From an uncultured Roseateles sp. (lineage in GTDB: Bacteria; Pseudomonadota; Gammaproteobacteria; Burkholderiales; Burkholderiaceae_C): a stretch of 64,000 bases of DNA. The translations under genes were made by a program, and so were the position numbers. Below are positions 26,666 to 39,749 of the stretch, in pieces. The notes under the pieces were generated by a model, which was not told the origin of the DNA, made no database searches, and was given only the letters and a program-made list of their open reading frames with translations. Each line of letters opens with the position of its first letter. Within the stretch, counting starts at the first letter, position 1. Where the stretch lies: contig NZ_CAJYPS010000009.1 of the NCBI RefSeq assembly GCF_913777145.1, positions 53,439 to 117,438 on the forward strand, given 5' to 3'.

Positions 26666-27997
26666 TCAGCGGCTGATCGCGTCCACCAGTCGCTGCGCGC
26701 AGCGTTGGGCCAGCGCGGCGTCCGGCGCTTCGACCATCACGCGCAGCAGAGGCTCGGTGCCGGAGGCGCGGATCAGCACCCGCCCCCGACCACCCAGTTC
26801 GGCCTCCACGCTGGCCTGGGCATCCGCAAGACCGGCGCTGGACTTCCAGTCCTGACCCGGCTGCAGGCGCACGTTGAGCAGCGTCTGCGGGAACAGCGTC
26901 ACGCCGTCCAGCTGCTCCGAAAGGCTGCGCCCGCTGCGGCAGATGGCCTGCAGCACCAGCAGCGCACTGACGATGCCATCACCCGTGGTGTGCTTGTCCA
27001 GCGCCAGCAGATGGCCCGAACCCTCACCGCCCAGCTGCCAGCCGCGCGACACCAGTTCCTCCAGCACATAGCGGTCGCCCACCTTGGCGCGCACGAAGTC
27101 GACGTCGCGGGCGCGCAGCGCCAGCTCCACCGCCATATTGGTCATCAGCGTGCCGACCGCACCGGGCACGGGCAGGCCCTGGGCCAGACGATCCTGCACC
27201 ATCACATAGAGCAGCTCGTCGCCGTTGTAGAGCCGGCCCTGGGCGTCCACCAACTGCAGGCGGTCGGCATCCCCATCCAGCGCCACGCCGTAATGCGCGC
27301 CATGGGCCTTCACGGCCTCCACCAGCGCGCCCGGCGCGGTCGCGCCGAAGCCGGCATTGATGTTGAAGCCGTCGGGCTTGCAGCCTATCGCGATGACCTC
27401 GGCGCCCAGCTCGTGGAACACGTCGGGCGCCACGTGATAGGCCGCACCGTGGGCGGCATCCACGACGATCTTCAGGCCGCGCAGCGTCAGGTCGGAGCCA
27501 AAGCAGTTCTTGCAGAACTCGATGTAGCGGCCGCGCGCATCCTCGAGACGTCGCGCCCGCCCCAGCTCCGACGAGCCCACCCAGCTGGGCTGCTCGTCCA
27601 GCGCCGCCTCGACCGCCAGCTCCCAGCTGTCAGGCAGCTTTTCGCCCTTGGCCGAGAAGAACTTGATGCCGTTGTCCTCGAAGGGGTTGTGCGAGGCACT
27701 GATGACCACACCCAGGTCCTGGCGCAGTGCACGGGTCAGGTAGGCCACGCCGGGCGTGGGCAGGGGGCCGGTCAGCAGCACGTTGACGCCGGCCGATGCG
27801 AAACCCGCCTCCAGCGCCGACTCGATCATGTAGCCCGAGATGCGCGTGTCCTTGCCGATCAACACCGTGGGCCGAGCATTGGCGTGACGCAAGACCCGAC
27901 CCACCGCATGGCCCAGTCGCAGCATGAAGTCAGGGGTGATGGGCGCACGGCCCACGGTGCCACGGATGCCATCGGTCCCGAAATACTTGCGGCTCAT
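26666..27997 (-). CDS. glmM: Phosphoglucosamine mutase GlmM
   Basis: 443 residues. N-terminus [10 protein letters not shown], catalytic phosphoserine Ser102 in [14 protein letters not shown], metal-binding loop DGDADRL and the C-terminal phosphate-binding [14 protein letters not shown]. Converts glucosamine-6-phosphate to glucosamine-1-phosphate for UDP-GlcNAc, hence peptidoglycan and LPS. The start at 27997 gives the family N-terminus; the open frame upstream is antisense-free but overlaps folP and is not used. Same strand as folP, 19 bases downstream of its stop. Confidence 0.97.
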   Translation of the reverse strand: MSRKYFGTDGIRGTVGRAPITPDFMLRLGHAVGRVLRHANARPTVLIGKDTRISGYMIESALEAGFASAGVNVLLTGPLPTPGVAYLTRALRQDLGVVISASHNPFEDNGIKFFSAKGEKLPDSWELAVEAALDEQPSWVGSSELGRARRLEDARGRYIEFCKNCFGSDLTLRGLKIVVDAAHGAAYHVAPDVFHELGAEVIAIGCKPDGFNINAGFGATAPGALVEAVKAHGAHYGVALDGDADRLQLVDAQGRLYNGDELLYVMVQDRLAQGLPVPGAVGTLMTNMAVELALRARDVDFVRAKVGDRYVLEELVSRGWQLGGEGSGHLLALDKHTTGDGIVSALLVLQAICRSGRSLSEQLDGVTLFPQTLLNVRLQPGQDWKSSAGLADAQASVEAELGGRGRVLIRASGTEPLLRVMVEAPDAALAQRCAQRLVDAISR

Positions 27998-28016
27998 CGA
28001 GCGCGTCCTCCACAAA

Positions 28017-28856
28017 TCACAATCCCGGGATTGTCGCCTCGTCCACCGCGCGCCAGACCTTGAGCGCGTCCACCGTGTCGGCGACGTCGTGCACCCGCAG
28101 CACGCTCGCGCCAGCCACGGCGGCCCGCAACGCCGCCGCCACACTGGCCGCACCACGCTGTGCGACCGGACGGCCCGTAATCTCACCCAGCGTGCGCTTG
28201 CGCGACCAGCCCGCCAGCAGCGGGTAGCCACTGGCCAGCAGCGCCCGCTGCTGCGCCAGCAGCGCCAGGTTTTGCGCTGAGGTCTTGGCAAAGCCGTAGC
28301 CCGGGTCCAGCACGATGCGCTCTCGCGCCACGCCAGCCGCCTGTACCTTCAGCGCCCGCTCATCCAGGAAGCGCGACACCTCGCCAACCACGTCCTCGTA
28401 GTCGGTCAGTTGGGTCATGGTGGCCGGCTCCCCACGCATGTGCATCAGGCATACGCCGGCCTCGCTGGCCGCCACGGCCTCCAGGGCGCCGGGGCGCTGC
28501 AGCGCCTGCACGTCATTGATGATGTCGGCACCGGCCTGCAGCGCACGCTGCATCACCTCGGGCTTGTAGGTGTCGATGGACACCGGCACGCCCAGCTTCA
28601 GTGCCTCGTCCAGCACCTCGGCCAGCCGCAACCACTCCTGCTCGGCATCCACCAGCGCCGCCCCCGGACGGGTGGACTCCGCGCCGAGGTCCAGGATGTC
28701 CGCTCCCTCTGCGATCAGGCGCTCGCAGTGTGCGATGCCGGCCCGCACGCCGGCATGCTGCCCACCGTCCGAGAAGGAGTCGGGCGTCAGGTTCACGATG
28801 CCCATCACACGCGGGCGGCTCAGGTCGATGCGGAAGCGGCGGGTCTGCCAGTACAT
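28017..28856 (-). CDS. folP: Dihydropteroate synthase
   Basis: 279 residues. Signature 1 [17 protein letters not shown] near the N-terminus, signature 2 [16 protein letters not shown], and conserved [15 protein letters not shown] and [11 protein letters not shown]. Condenses p-aminobenzoate with dihydropterin pyrophosphate in folate synthesis. Forms a folP-glmM pair; a strong terminator separates it from ftsH upstream, so it should have its own promoter in the 60-base gap or read-through from ftsH. Confidence 0.97.
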   Translation of the reverse strand: MYWQTRRFRIDLSRPRVMGIVNLTPDSFSDGGQHAGVRAGIAHCERLIAEGADILDLGAESTRPGAALVDAEQEWLRLAEVLDEALKLGVPVSIDTYKPEVMQRALQAGADIINDVQALQRPGALEAVAASEAGVCLMHMRGEPATMTQLTDYEDVVGEVSRFLDERALKVQAAGVARERIVLDPGYGFAKTSAQNLALLAQQRALLASGYPLLAGWSRKRTLGEITGRPVAQRGAASVAAALRAAVAGASVLRVHDVADTVDALKVWRAVDEATIPGL

Positions 28857-28871
28857 GGGCGGCGTTCAATG

Positions 28872-28897
28872 AAAAAGGCCCGACAGTGTCGGGCCTT
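28872..28897 (-). terminator. Intrinsic terminator of ftsH
   Basis: On the minus strand an 11-bp inverted repeat (AAGGCCCGACA/TGTCGGGCCTT, 28897-28875) with a single central base is followed by TTTTT (28876-28872). It lies 22 bases after the ftsH stop. Confidence 0.92.
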
Positions 28898-28918
28898 CGC
28901 TCAGAAGCGTCGAGGGAC

Positions 28919-30826
28919 TCAGGCGGCAGCCGGCGCACCGTCGGTGCTGACCGGCGGCGTGCCGCTGGGGCCGCCGCTGTTGGCGGCGGAGTCGCCACCG
29001 CCCGGCGCGCGCGGCGGGCGGCCGGCCATGATGTCCAGCACCTGATCGCGATCGATGGTTTCCCACTTCATCAGGGCATCGGTCATGGTCTCGACCTTGT
29101 CGCGATGCTCTTCCAGGATCTGCTTTGCCAGCGCGTACTGCTCGTCCAGGATGCGGCGCATCTCGGCGTCCACCTTCTGCTGCGTGCTCTCGCTGATGTT
29201 GGCGGTCTTGGTCATGCTGCGGCCGAGGAAGACCTCACCCTCGTTCTCGGCATAGACCATGGGGCCCAGCACCTCGCTCATGCCGTAACGGGTGACCATG
29301 TCACGCGCAATGCGGGTCGCGCGCTCGTAGTCGTTGGAAGCGCCGGTGGAGATGTCCTTCAGGAACAGCTCTTCGGCGACACGGCCACCAAACAGGATGC
29401 TGATCTCGTTGAGCATCTGCTTGTAGTACTTGCTGTACTGATCGCGCTCCGGCAGCTGCCAGGTCACGCCCAGCGCGCGGCCGCGCGGCATGATGGTGAC
29501 CTTGTGGACCGGGTCGGTGCCCGGCAGCATCTCGGCAACGATGGCGTGACCCGACTCGTGATAAGCGGTCGCGCGCTTCTCGTCGTCGGTCATCACCATG
29601 CTCTTGCGCTCGGGGCCCATGTAGAGCTTGTCCTTGGCGCGCTCGAAGTCGATCATCTCGACGACGCGGGCGTTGCGACGCGCAGCGAACAGCGCGGCCT
29701 CGTTGACCAGATTGGCCAGGTCGGCACCGCTCATGCCCGGCGTGCCGCGTGCCAGCACCGACGCATTCACATCCTGGCCCATGGGCACCTTGCGCATGTG
29801 CACGTTCAGGATCTGCTCGCGGCCGCGAATGTCCGGCAGCGTCACGTAAACCTGCCGGTCGAAGCGGCCCGGGCGCAGCAGCGCGGGGTCCAGGATGTCC
29901 GGGCGGTTGGTCGCGGCGATCACGATGACACCCAGGTTGGTGTCGAAGCCGTCCATCTCGACCAGCATCTGGTTCAGCGTCTGCTCGCGCTCGTCGTTGC
30001 CACCACCCAGGCCGGCGCCACGGTGACGACCGACCGCGTCGATTTCGTCAATGAAGATGATGCAGGGCGCGGCCTTCTTGGCCTGCTCGAACATGTCACG
30101 CACGCGGGCGGCACCGACGCCGACAAACATCTCGACGAAGTCGGAGCCCGAGATCGTGAAGAAGGGCACCTTGGCCTCGCCAGCGATGGACTTGGCCAGC
30201 AGCGTCTTGCCGGTGCCCGGAGGGCCGACCATCAGCACGCCGCGGGGGATGCGGCCACCGAGCTTCTGGAACTTCTGCGGATCCTTCAGGAAGTCCACCA
30301 GTTCCTTCACCTCTTCCTTGGCCTCGTCGCAGCCGGCCACATCGGCGAAGGTGATGTTGTTGTTGTTCTCGTCCAGCATGCGGGCCTTGCTCTTGCCGAA
30401 GCTGAAGGCCCCGCCCTTGCCGCCGCCCTGCATCTGGCGCATGAAGTAGATCCACACGCCGATCAGCAGCAGCATGGGCGCCCAGTTGATCAGCATGCTG
30501 ATCAGGAAGCTCTGCTCCTCGCGCGGCTTCACGTCGAACTTGACGTTGTTGTTGCGCAGGTCGCCGATCAGGCCGCGGTCGAGGTAGGTGGCGGTCACAC
30601 GCAGCTTGCGGCCGTCATTGGTCTCGGCCAGGATCTCCGCACCGCTGGCACCGCCCTCGGTCAGCGTGACCTGCTTGATGCGGTGGGCCTGCACTTCGTC
30701 CAGGAACTCGGAATACCCGATCTGGCTGCCCGAGGCGGTCGCACCGCCGAACTGCTTCACGACCGTGAACAGCACCAGGGCGATCACGATCCAGACGGCA
30801 AATTTTGAAAACCACTGATTGTTCAC
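28919..30826 (-). CDS. ftsH: ATP-dependent zinc metalloprotease FtsH
   Basis: 635 residues. Membrane segments at about 7-27 and 107-128 flank a small periplasmic domain; AAA+ module with Walker A GPPGTGKT (201-208), Walker B IIFIDEID and second region of homology [21 protein letters not shown]; zinc site H423-E-S-G-H427. The C-terminus ends in a Gly/Pro/Ala-rich tail. Degrades misassembled membrane proteins and regulators such as LpxC or heat-shock sigma factor in relatives. Downstream of rlmE on the same strand, the classic rlmE-ftsH order. Confidence 0.97.
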   Translation of the reverse strand: MNNQWFSKFAVWIVIALVLFTVVKQFGGATASGSQIGYSEFLDEVQAHRIKQVTLTEGGASGAEILAETNDGRKLRVTATYLDRGLIGDLRNNNVKFDVKPREEQSFLISMLINWAPMLLLIGVWIYFMRQMQGGGKGGAFSFGKSKARMLDENNNNITFADVAGCDEAKEEVKELVDFLKDPQKFQKLGGRIPRGVLMVGPPGTGKTLLAKSIAGEAKVPFFTISGSDFVEMFVGVGAARVRDMFEQAKKAAPCIIFIDEIDAVGRHRGAGLGGGNDEREQTLNQMLVEMDGFDTNLGVIVIAATNRPDILDPALLRPGRFDRQVYVTLPDIRGREQILNVHMRKVPMGQDVNASVLARGTPGMSGADLANLVNEAALFAARRNARVVEMIDFERAKDKLYMGPERKSMVMTDDEKRATAYHESGHAIVAEMLPGTDPVHKVTIMPRGRALGVTWQLPERDQYSKYYKQMLNEISILFGGRVAEELFLKDISTGASNDYERATRIARDMVTRYGMSEVLGPMVYAENEGEVFLGRSMTKTANISESTQQKVDAEMRRILDEQYALAKQILEEHRDKVETMTDALMKWETIDRDQVLDIMAGRPPRAPGGGDSAANSGGPSGTPPVSTDGAPAAA

Positions 30827-30909
30827 TGCGACTCCTTGGCCTTGATCACCGGCACGGGCTCAAGACAATGGGGACGATTTTAGTTGACACAAGGGGCGCA
30901 ACCCTCACG

Positions 30910-31584
30910 TCAACGCGGCTTCAGTCCCACACCCACCAAGAATGTCTCGGCGGAGCGGTCCCGCGAGGCCTTGGGCTTGATGGGCTTGACCACCCGGAAG
31001 TGGGCCTTGAAGAGATCCACCAGCTGGCTGTAGCCGCTGCCGTGGAAGACCTTGGCCACCAGCGCACCCTCGGGCTTCAGGTGCTGGCTGGCGAAGTCCA
31101 CCGCCAGCTCGATCAAGGCCGAGATGCGAGCGGCGTCGGTGGCTGCAATGCCGGACAGATTGGGCGCCATGTCGGACACCACCACATCCACCGGCCGGCC
31201 CTGCAGCGCGGCCTCCAGTTCATGCAGCACGGCTTCCTCCTGGAAGTCGCCCTGAATGAACTGCACGCCCTCGATGGGCTCCAGGTCCAGCAGGTCCAGC
31301 GCGATGATGGCGCCGTTGAGCTGGCCCACCGCGGCGCCGCCCTGCCCCGCCTCTTTCGGCGCGAAGCGGCGGCGTAGATACTGGCTCCACGCGCCCGGCG
31401 CGGCCCCCAGGTCCACGACCACCTGGCCCGGCCGGATCAGCTTCAGCGCCTCGTCGATCTCCTTGAGCTTGTAGGCCGCGCGCGAGCGATAGCCCTCGGC
31501 CTGGGCCTGCTTCACATAGGGATCGGTGACATGGTCGTTCAACCATGCCTTGTTGACTTTCTTGCTCTTGGTCTGAGTTTTCAT
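30910..31584 (-). CDS. rlmE: 23S rRNA 2'-O-ribose methyltransferase RlmE
   Basis: 224 residues of the RrmJ/FtsJ family. N-terminal basic region, [11 protein letters not shown] (catalytic Lys), SAM-binding [15 protein letters not shown], the catalytic Asp in [12 protein letters not shown], Lys in [11 protein letters not shown] and Glu in RSAETFLVG, completing the K-D-K-E tetrad. Methylates U2552 of 23S rRNA late in 50S assembly. Divergent from yhbY with only 20 bases between the two start codons; upstream of ftsH. Confidence 0.96.
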   Translation of the reverse strand: MKTQTKSKKVNKAWLNDHVTDPYVKQAQAEGYRSRAAYKLKEIDEALKLIRPGQVVVDLGAAPGAWSQYLRRRFAPKEAGQGGAAVGQLNGAIIALDLLDLEPIEGVQFIQGDFQEEAVLHELEAALQGRPVDVVVSDMAPNLSGIAATDAARISALIELAVDFASQHLKPEGALVAKVFHGSGYSQLVDLFKAHFRVVKPIKPKASRDRSAETFLVGVGLKPR

Positions 31585-31604
31585 ACCCGCGGGATAATAC
31601 GTAG
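31568..31604 (+). promoter_or_regulatory. Divergent rlmE/yhbY promoter region
   Basis: On the plus strand TTGGTC (31568-31573), 19 bases, GATAAT (31593-31598) would start transcription at about 31605, the A of the yhbY ATG. The same bases read TATTAT (31599-31594) on the minus strand, giving a shared, nearly symmetric -10 for rlmE with a leader of only a few bases. Confidence 0.4.
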
Positions 31605-32078
31605 ATGCCTCAAATCAACCTGACCCCTGCCCAGCGCAAGGACAAACGCGCCGACGCCCACCATCTCGACCCGGTCGTGATGATCGGTGCCGACGGGCTG
31701 ACGGCCGCGGTCATCAAGGAAACCGACGCTGCGCTCAAGGCCCATGGCCTGATCAAGGTGCGCGTGTTCGGCGACGACCGTGCGGCCCGCGAAGCCATGC
31801 TCAACACGCTGTGCGACCAGCTGGACGCCGCCCCCATCCAGCACATCGGCAAGCTGCTGGTGATCTGGCGCCCGATTCCTGAAAAGGTCAAGTCGGAACG
31901 CGAAGACGCCCAGCCCGGCCCGCGCGTCGTGAAGATCGTCAAGTTCTCCAAGAGCGGCAATCACCGCCCCCAGGTCAGCAAGGTCAAGGTCATGGGCAAT
32001 GAGCGCGTGACCCAGGGCGGCGAGATCAAACGCGCCAAGCGCCGCCAGACCAGCGTCAAGAAGTCGACCGCCGACTGA
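31605..32078 (+). CDS. yhbY: YhbY-family ribosome-assembly RNA-binding protein (CRM domain)
   Basis: 157 residues. An N-terminal CRS1-YhbY (CRM) domain of about 95 residues, with [27 protein letters not shown] and LIKVRVFG, is followed by a basic, Lys/Arg-rich tail of about 55 residues not found in E. coli YhbY. It binds pre-50S particles. The start is fixed by an in-frame TAG immediately before the ATG, and no ribosome-binding site precedes it. Its 3' end overlaps the convergent small membrane-protein gene by 23 bases. Confidence 0.93.
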   Translation: MPQINLTPAQRKDKRADAHHLDPVVMIGADGLTAAVIKETDAALKAHGLIKVRVFGDDRAAREAMLNTLCDQLDAAPIQHIGKLLVIWRPIPEKVKSEREDAQPGPRVVKIVKFSKSGNHRPQVSKVKVMGNERVTQGGEIKRAKRRQTSVKKSTAD

Positions 32079-32502
32079 GCGTCCACGCCAGGGCCAGCAC
32101 CGCCAGGCCCTTGAGCGCGAACAAGCCCATGGACAGGCCGTGCAAGGCCATGAAGGACAGCGCGCCCGCGCCGTGGCGTGCGGCTTCCATCATGGGCTGC
32201 AGGCCGTAGTAGCCGGCGACGGTGCACAGCAGCGCGAAGGCCGGCAGCAGCAGGGCCGCGGTGAACACGCGGGGCGGCCGCCCCGCGTCCTCGGCATCGC
32301 GGGCCTGACGACGCGCAATCAGCACCAGCAGCAAACCCAGCACCACGCTCACCTGCGCATCGATGCTGAACAACCGGGCCACATAGGCGCCGGCCTGCGC
32401 ACGCTCCAGCACCGCGAACGCGTTGGGCGCCGCGACCAGGGCCACACACAGCAAAAAGCCGCCCCACAGGGCGGCCAGCAAGGCTTGCAATCTCACAAAC
32501 AT
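32056..32502 (-). CDS. Small membrane protein, DUF4149-like
   Basis: 148 residues with four hydrophobic segments (about 8-28, 48-66, 82-103, 118-140). The pattern, with APNAFAVL after the first segment and an N-terminal LWGGFLLCVALV, resembles the DUF4149 family of betaproteobacterial inner-membrane proteins often found beside yhbY and greA. Function is unknown. Convergent with yhbY, overlapping its last 23 bases. Confidence 0.8.
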   Translation of the reverse strand: MFVRLQALLAALWGGFLLCVALVAAPNAFAVLERAQAGAYVARLFSIDAQVSVVLGLLLVLIARRQARDAEDAGRPPRVFTAALLLPAFALLCTVAGYYGLQPMMEAARHGAGALSFMALHGLSMGLFALKGLAVLALAWTLSRRSTS

Positions 32503-32613
32503 GGGCGATGGGCGTGATGCCTTGATGCCTGACCGAGCGGCTGCCGCAGCACCGGCTGGGCCAGTCCGCCGGCTGCACTCCGTTGAGGGGACGGCGCAGA
32601 CGGCAGGGGTGGG

Positions 32614-33090
32614 TCAAACGTAGCGGACTTCGATGATCTCGTAGCGACGCACGCCGCCCGGGGCCTGCACCTCGGCCGTGTCACCGGCCTCCTTGCCGAT
32701 CAGCGCGCGGGCGATAGGCGAACTTATGGAGATGCGACCTTCCTTGATGTCGGCCTCATCGTCACCCACGATCTGGTAGGTCACCGCGTTGCCGCTGTCC
32801 TCGTCCTCCAGGTCCACCGTGGAGCCGAACACCACGCGGCCGCCGGCGTCCAGTGCGGCCGGGTCGATGATCTGCGCGGCCGCCAGCTTGCCCTCGATCT
32901 CCAGGATGCGGCCTTCGATGAAGCCCTGCTTGTCCTTGGCCGCGTCGTACTCGGCGTTCTCGCTCAGGTCGCCCTGGGCACGCGCCTCGGCGATGGCCTG
33001 GATCACCGCATGGCGCTCCACGGTCTTGAGTCGATGCAGCTCTTCCTTGAGCTTTTCGGCGCCGCGCTTGGTCAGGGGAATGGTGCTCAT
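32614..33090 (-). CDS. greA: Transcription elongation factor GreA
   Basis: 158 residues: N-terminal coiled coil with the conserved tip [15 protein letters not shown] (acidic residues that act in the RNA polymerase active site) and the C-terminal globular domain with [14 protein letters not shown]. It rescues backtracked RNA polymerase by stimulating transcript cleavage. Downstream of carB on the same strand with an 86-base gap, an arrangement also seen in other betaproteobacteria. Confidence 0.97.
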   Translation of the reverse strand: MSTIPLTKRGAEKLKEELHRLKTVERHAVIQAIAEARAQGDLSENAEYDAAKDKQGFIEGRILEIEGKLAAAQIIDPAALDAGGRVVFGSTVDLEDEDSGNAVTYQIVGDDEADIKEGRISISSPIARALIGKEAGDTAEVQAPGGVRRYEIIEVRYV

Positions 33091-33176
33091 GTCAATTCTT
33101 CACTGGGGCAAAAAGAGACCGCCGCTGCGGCCTGGACCCTCCCAGGCGGCGGCGGCGGCATCAATGGGGCCGAAGT

Positions 33177-36452
<3,276 letters not shown>

Positions 36453-36473
36453 GGCGGTCTGCGCTCTTGGAAC

Positions 36474-37115
36474 TTAGAGAGTGGCCGTGGCCAGCTTGGC
36501 CCCGAATCCAACGAAAAGGACACCGACGCCGGCGTTGGCCGTGCTGGCCAGCCGGCGGCGCGCCCGGAAGGCGGCGGCCAGGCGGGCGCCGGCGAAGATC
36601 AGCGTCGAGAGATAGAGGAAGCTCAACACCTGGATGATGGAACCCAGGATGAGGAAGGTCAGCGCCGGGTGCGGATAGGCCGGGTCGACGAACTGGATGA
36701 AGAAGCTCAACAGGAAGGCGATGGCCTTGGGGTTGAGCAGGCTCACCACCAGCGCCTTGCGAAAGGGCTGGCGCGCATCCACTACGCGCGGCGCCTGCTC
36801 GGCTGCGGCCTCGCCCCGCCAGGTCGCGAGCGCGGCGCGCAGCAATTGCAGGCCCATCCAGCCCAGGTAGATCGCTCCGACCATCTTCACGCCGAAGAAG
36901 ATCTGCGGGCTGGCCATCAGCAGCGAGGCACCGCCGGCGGCGGCCGTGGTCATCAGCACCGCGTCGCCCACGAACACGCCACACGCCGCCGTGTAGCCTG
37001 CCCGCACGCCGCGCTGGGCGGCCACGGACAGCACATAGAGCGAATTGGGCCCCGGCAACAGGATGATGAAGATCGCTGCCGCCAGGTAGGTGCCGAGGTC
37101 GGTGATGCCGAACAT
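36474..37115 (-). CDS. LysE-family amino-acid exporter
   Basis: 213 residues, six hydrophobic segments, and the LysE/RhtB signature near the N-terminus (PGPNSLYVLSVAAQRGVRAGY) with NPKAIAFLLSFFIQFV in the middle. Such proteins export amino acids by proton exchange; some act on leucine, homoserine or basic amino acids. It is inserted between carA and carB (gaps of 10 and 21 bases), so it is co-transcribed with carbamoyl-phosphate synthesis; export of an arginine-pathway amino acid would fit but is inferred. Confidence 0.92.
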   Translation of the reverse strand: MFGITDLGTYLAAAIFIILLPGPNSLYVLSVAAQRGVRAGYTAACGVFVGDAVLMTTAAAGGASLLMASPQIFFGVKMVGAIYLGWMGLQLLRAALATWRGEAAAEQAPRVVDARQPFRKALVVSLLNPKAIAFLLSFFIQFVDPAYPHPALTFLILGSIIQVLSFLYLSTLIFAGARLAAAFRARRRLASTANAGVGVLFVGFGAKLATATL

Positions 37116-37125
37116 GCGCGGCTCC

Positions 37126-38286
37126 TCAGGCCTTCGTCATGAGGCCGATGAAGCGGTCGAACAGGTAGGCGATGTCGTGCGGACCGGGGCTGGCTTCCGG
37201 GTGGCCCTGGAAGCTGAAGGCCGGCTTGTCGGTGCGCGCGATGCCCTGCAGCGTGCCGTCGAACAGGCTCACATGCGTGGCGCGCAGGTTGGCCGGCAGC
37301 GTGTCGGCGTCCACCGCGAAGCCGTGGTTCTGGCTGGTAATGCCCACGCGGCCGCTGTCCAGGTCCTTGACCGGGTGGTTGGCGCCGTGGTGGCCGAACT
37401 TCATCTTGAAGGTCTTGGCACCACTGGCCAGTGCCAGGATCTGGTGACCCAGGCAAATGCCGAACACCGGCAGGCCGGTCTCGATCAGTTCGCGGGTGGC
37501 CGCAATCGCGTAGTCGCAGGGCTCCGGGTCGCCAGGGCCGTTGGACAGGAAGATGCCGTCGGGCTGCAGCGCCAGCGCCTCGCTGGCCGGCGTCTGCGCG
37601 GGCACGATGCTGACCTTGCAGCCGCGTTCGGCCAGCATGCGCAGGATGTTGTTCTTGGCGCCGAAGTCGTAGGCAACGACATGGAACTTGGGCGCGGTCT
37701 GCTCGCCATAACCGCTGCCCAGCTTCCACTCAGTCTGGGTCCAGGTCTCGCGCTCGGTGCGGCTCACCACCTTGGCCAGGTCCAGGCCGGCCATGGACGG
37801 CGCGGCCTTGGCGGCGGCGACGGCCTGATCGATATGGGCCTGGGTCAGCGTCTCGCCGGCGGCCAGCGCCAGGATGCAGCCGTTCTGCGCGCCGGTGGTG
37901 CGCAGGATGCGGGTCAGGCGGCGGGTGTCGAGGCCGGCGATCGCGACCGTGCCTTCATCGCGCAGGTATTGGTCCAGCGTGCGGCTGGCGCGGAAGTTGG
38001 ACGCGCGGATCGGCAGATCCTTGATGATCAGGCCGGCTGCATGGACGCGCGTAGCCTCCACGTCTTCATCGCTGATGCCGTAGCTGCCGATGTGCGGATA
38101 GGTCAGCGTGACGATCTGGCGGCAGTAGCTGGGGTCGGTCAGGATTTCCTGGTAGCCGGTCAGCGCGGTGTTGAACACCACTTCGCCCACGGTCTGCCCC
38201 ACGGCGCCGATGGACTGGCCTCGGAATACCGTCCCATCCGCCAACGCCAGGATTGCTTGAGGGGTTTGGAGCAGTTCGGCCAGCAC
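37126..38286 (-). CDS. carA: Carbamoyl-phosphate synthase small chain
   Basis: 386 residues. N-terminal CarA domain ([29 protein letters not shown]) and a C-terminal class I glutamine amidotransferase with the nucleophile Cys278 in VFGICLGHQ and a downstream [11 protein letters not shown] carrying His and Glu. It supplies ammonia to CarB. The start is taken as the GTG at 38286 with GGAG seven bases upstream; the frame is open a further 15 codons without conservation. First gene of carA-lysE-carB. Confidence 0.95.
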   Translation of the reverse strand: MLAELLQTPQAILALADGTVFRGQSIGAVGQTVGEVVFNTALTGYQEILTDPSYCRQIVTLTYPHIGSYGISDEDVEATRVHAAGLIIKDLPIRASNFRASRTLDQYLRDEGTVAIAGLDTRRLTRILRTTGAQNGCILALAAGETLTQAHIDQAVAAAKAAPSMAGLDLAKVVSRTERETWTQTEWKLGSGYGEQTAPKFHVVAYDFGAKNNILRMLAERGCKVSIVPAQTPASEALALQPDGIFLSNGPGDPEPCDYAIAATRELIETGLPVFGICLGHQILALASGAKTFKMKFGHHGANHPVKDLDSGRVGITSQNHGFAVDADTLPANLRATHVSLFDGTLQGIARTDKPAFSFQGHPEASPGPHDIAYLFDRFIGLMTKA

Positions 38287-38448
38287 AAAGGTCTCCGCAG
38301 TAGGGCAAGGTGCGCGTACCCGACCCGACACCGCGCGGCAGGACCGGCGGGTCGAAATTTGGAAACCTGTGGGGGGTTTTCGCTGGGCAGCGGCGCGATT
38401 GAGATAAACCCATCAAGTATAGCCGAGCCCAGGGTCAACCCTAGGAAT

Positions 38449-38850
38449 TCACAAGGCGGACACAGCCGCGCGGGCGATTTCCGCGTCCTCTATGGACTTC
38501 ACACCGCTGACCCCCACGGCACCCACGCACTGCCCCTCGACGAGGATGGGCACGCCGCCCTCCAGCAGGCCCGCAAGACCTGGCGCGCTGAGGAAGGAGG
38601 TGCGCCCCTGGTTGATCATGTCCTCGTAGACCTTGGACTCGCGACGGCCCAGCGCGGCGGTATGCGCCTTGGCCGGCGCGATCTGGGCGGACACCGGCGC
38701 CGCACCGTCCAGGCGCTGCAACCACAGCAGGTGGCCACCCGCGTCCACGATGGCGATGCAGACCGCCCAGCCATGGCTCTGTGCATGGGCTTCGGCCGCG
38801 GCCGCCATGCGCTTCACGTCGGCCAGTTCGAGTTGGGGAGTGGATTTCAT
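38449..38850 (-). CDS. GlcG/HbpS-family protein
   Basis: 133 residues with the GlcG/HbpS (DUF336) layout: AHAQSHGWAVCIAIVDAGGH near the start, LQRLDGA, AKAHTAALGRRES and GGVPILVEGQCVGAVGVSG near the end. Members are small alpha/beta proteins, some of which bind haem or cobalamin; the role here is unknown. The start at 38850 is chosen because the upstream 30 codons lack conservation. Divergent from the BI-1-like gene and co-oriented with carA, whose leader follows. Confidence 0.88.
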   Translation of the reverse strand: MKSTPQLELADVKRMAAAAEAHAQSHGWAVCIAIVDAGGHLLWLQRLDGAAPVSAQIAPAKAHTAALGRRESKVYEDMINQGRTSFLSAPGLAGLLEGGVPILVEGQCVGAVGVSGVKSIEDAEIARAAVSAL

Positions 38851-38938
38851 GGGCTTGATTTCAGTCGAAACGCGCCCAATGTAGCGCGCACACCGCGGCC
38901 TAGAATGACCACGGTTTCCAACTCGAAGGAGGATCGTC

Positions 38939-39631
38939 ATGAACGACAGCCTGCAATCGCAATACGGCTACGGCGGCTTCGCGCTGGCCGCAGACCGTCA
39001 GCGCGTGCTGCGCAACACCTACTGGCTGCTGGCCCTGTCCCTGGTGCCGACCGTACTGGGCGCCTGGATAGGCGTGTCCACCGGCCTGTTCCGCGCGATG
39101 AGCGGCGGCATGAGCGCACTGGTGTTCTTCATCGGTGCCTTCGGCCTGATGTTCGTCATCGAGCGCACCAAGAACAGCGCCGCTGGCGTGGTCGCGCTGC
39201 TGACCTTCACCTTCTTCATGGGCCTGATGCTGTCCCGGCTGGTGGGCATGGTGCTGGGCTTCCGCAACGGCAGCTCGCTGGTGATGACGGCCTTTGGCGG
39301 CACTGCGGCGATCTTCTTCGCGATGGCCAGCCTGTCGACGGTGATCAAGCGCGACCTGTCAGCCATGGGCAAGTTCCTGTTCGTCGGCGCGCTGGTGCTG
39401 ATGATCGCGGGCATCGCCAACATCTTCCTGCAGTCGTCGGCGCTGATGCTGACCATGCTGGTGCTGTCGCTGGGCGTGTTCTCGGCCTTCATGCTTTACG
39501 ACATCAAGCGCGTCGTGGACGGCGGCGAGACCAACTACATCACCGCCACGCTGGCCATCTACCTGGACCTCTACAACGTGTTCCAGAGCCTGCTGTCGCT
39601 GCTGGGCATCTTCGGGGGCGATAGGGACTGA
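38939..39631 (+). CDS. Bax inhibitor-1/YccA-family membrane protein
   Basis: 230 residues with seven predicted membrane segments and the N-terminal cytoplasmic tail typical of YccA/YbhL-type BI-1 proteins; the C-terminal DLYNVFQSLLSLLGI is conserved in the family. In E. coli YccA modulates FtsH; others act as calcium leak channels. AAGGAGG lies nine bases before the ATG. A strong intrinsic terminator follows, so it is monocistronic. Confidence 0.94.
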   Translation: MNDSLQSQYGYGGFALAADRQRVLRNTYWLLALSLVPTVLGAWIGVSTGLFRAMSGGMSALVFFIGAFGLMFVIERTKNSAAGVVALLTFTFFMGLMLSRLVGMVLGFRNGSSLVMTAFGGTAAIFFAMASLSTVIKRDLSAMGKFLFVGALVLMIAGIANIFLQSSALMLTMLVLSLGVFSAFMLYDIKRVVDGGETNYITATLAIYLDLYNVFQSLLSLLGIFGGDRD

Positions 39632-39724
39632 ACGAGCCCACCCCCTACCGGCTGACGCCGGCCCCCTCAAGGGGGCGACCTCGGCGGGCCGGCGGAGCCG
39701 GACCCGCGAGGTCCGCTGGATCAA

Positions 39725-39749
39725 GGAGCCGCATGCGGCTCCTTTTTTT
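39725..39749 (+). terminator. Intrinsic terminator of the BI-1-like gene
   Basis: An 18-base perfect palindrome (GGAGCCGCATGCGGCTCC, 39725-39742) followed by seven T (39743-39749). The convergent rlmD stop codon starts within the T-run. Confidence 0.9.
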
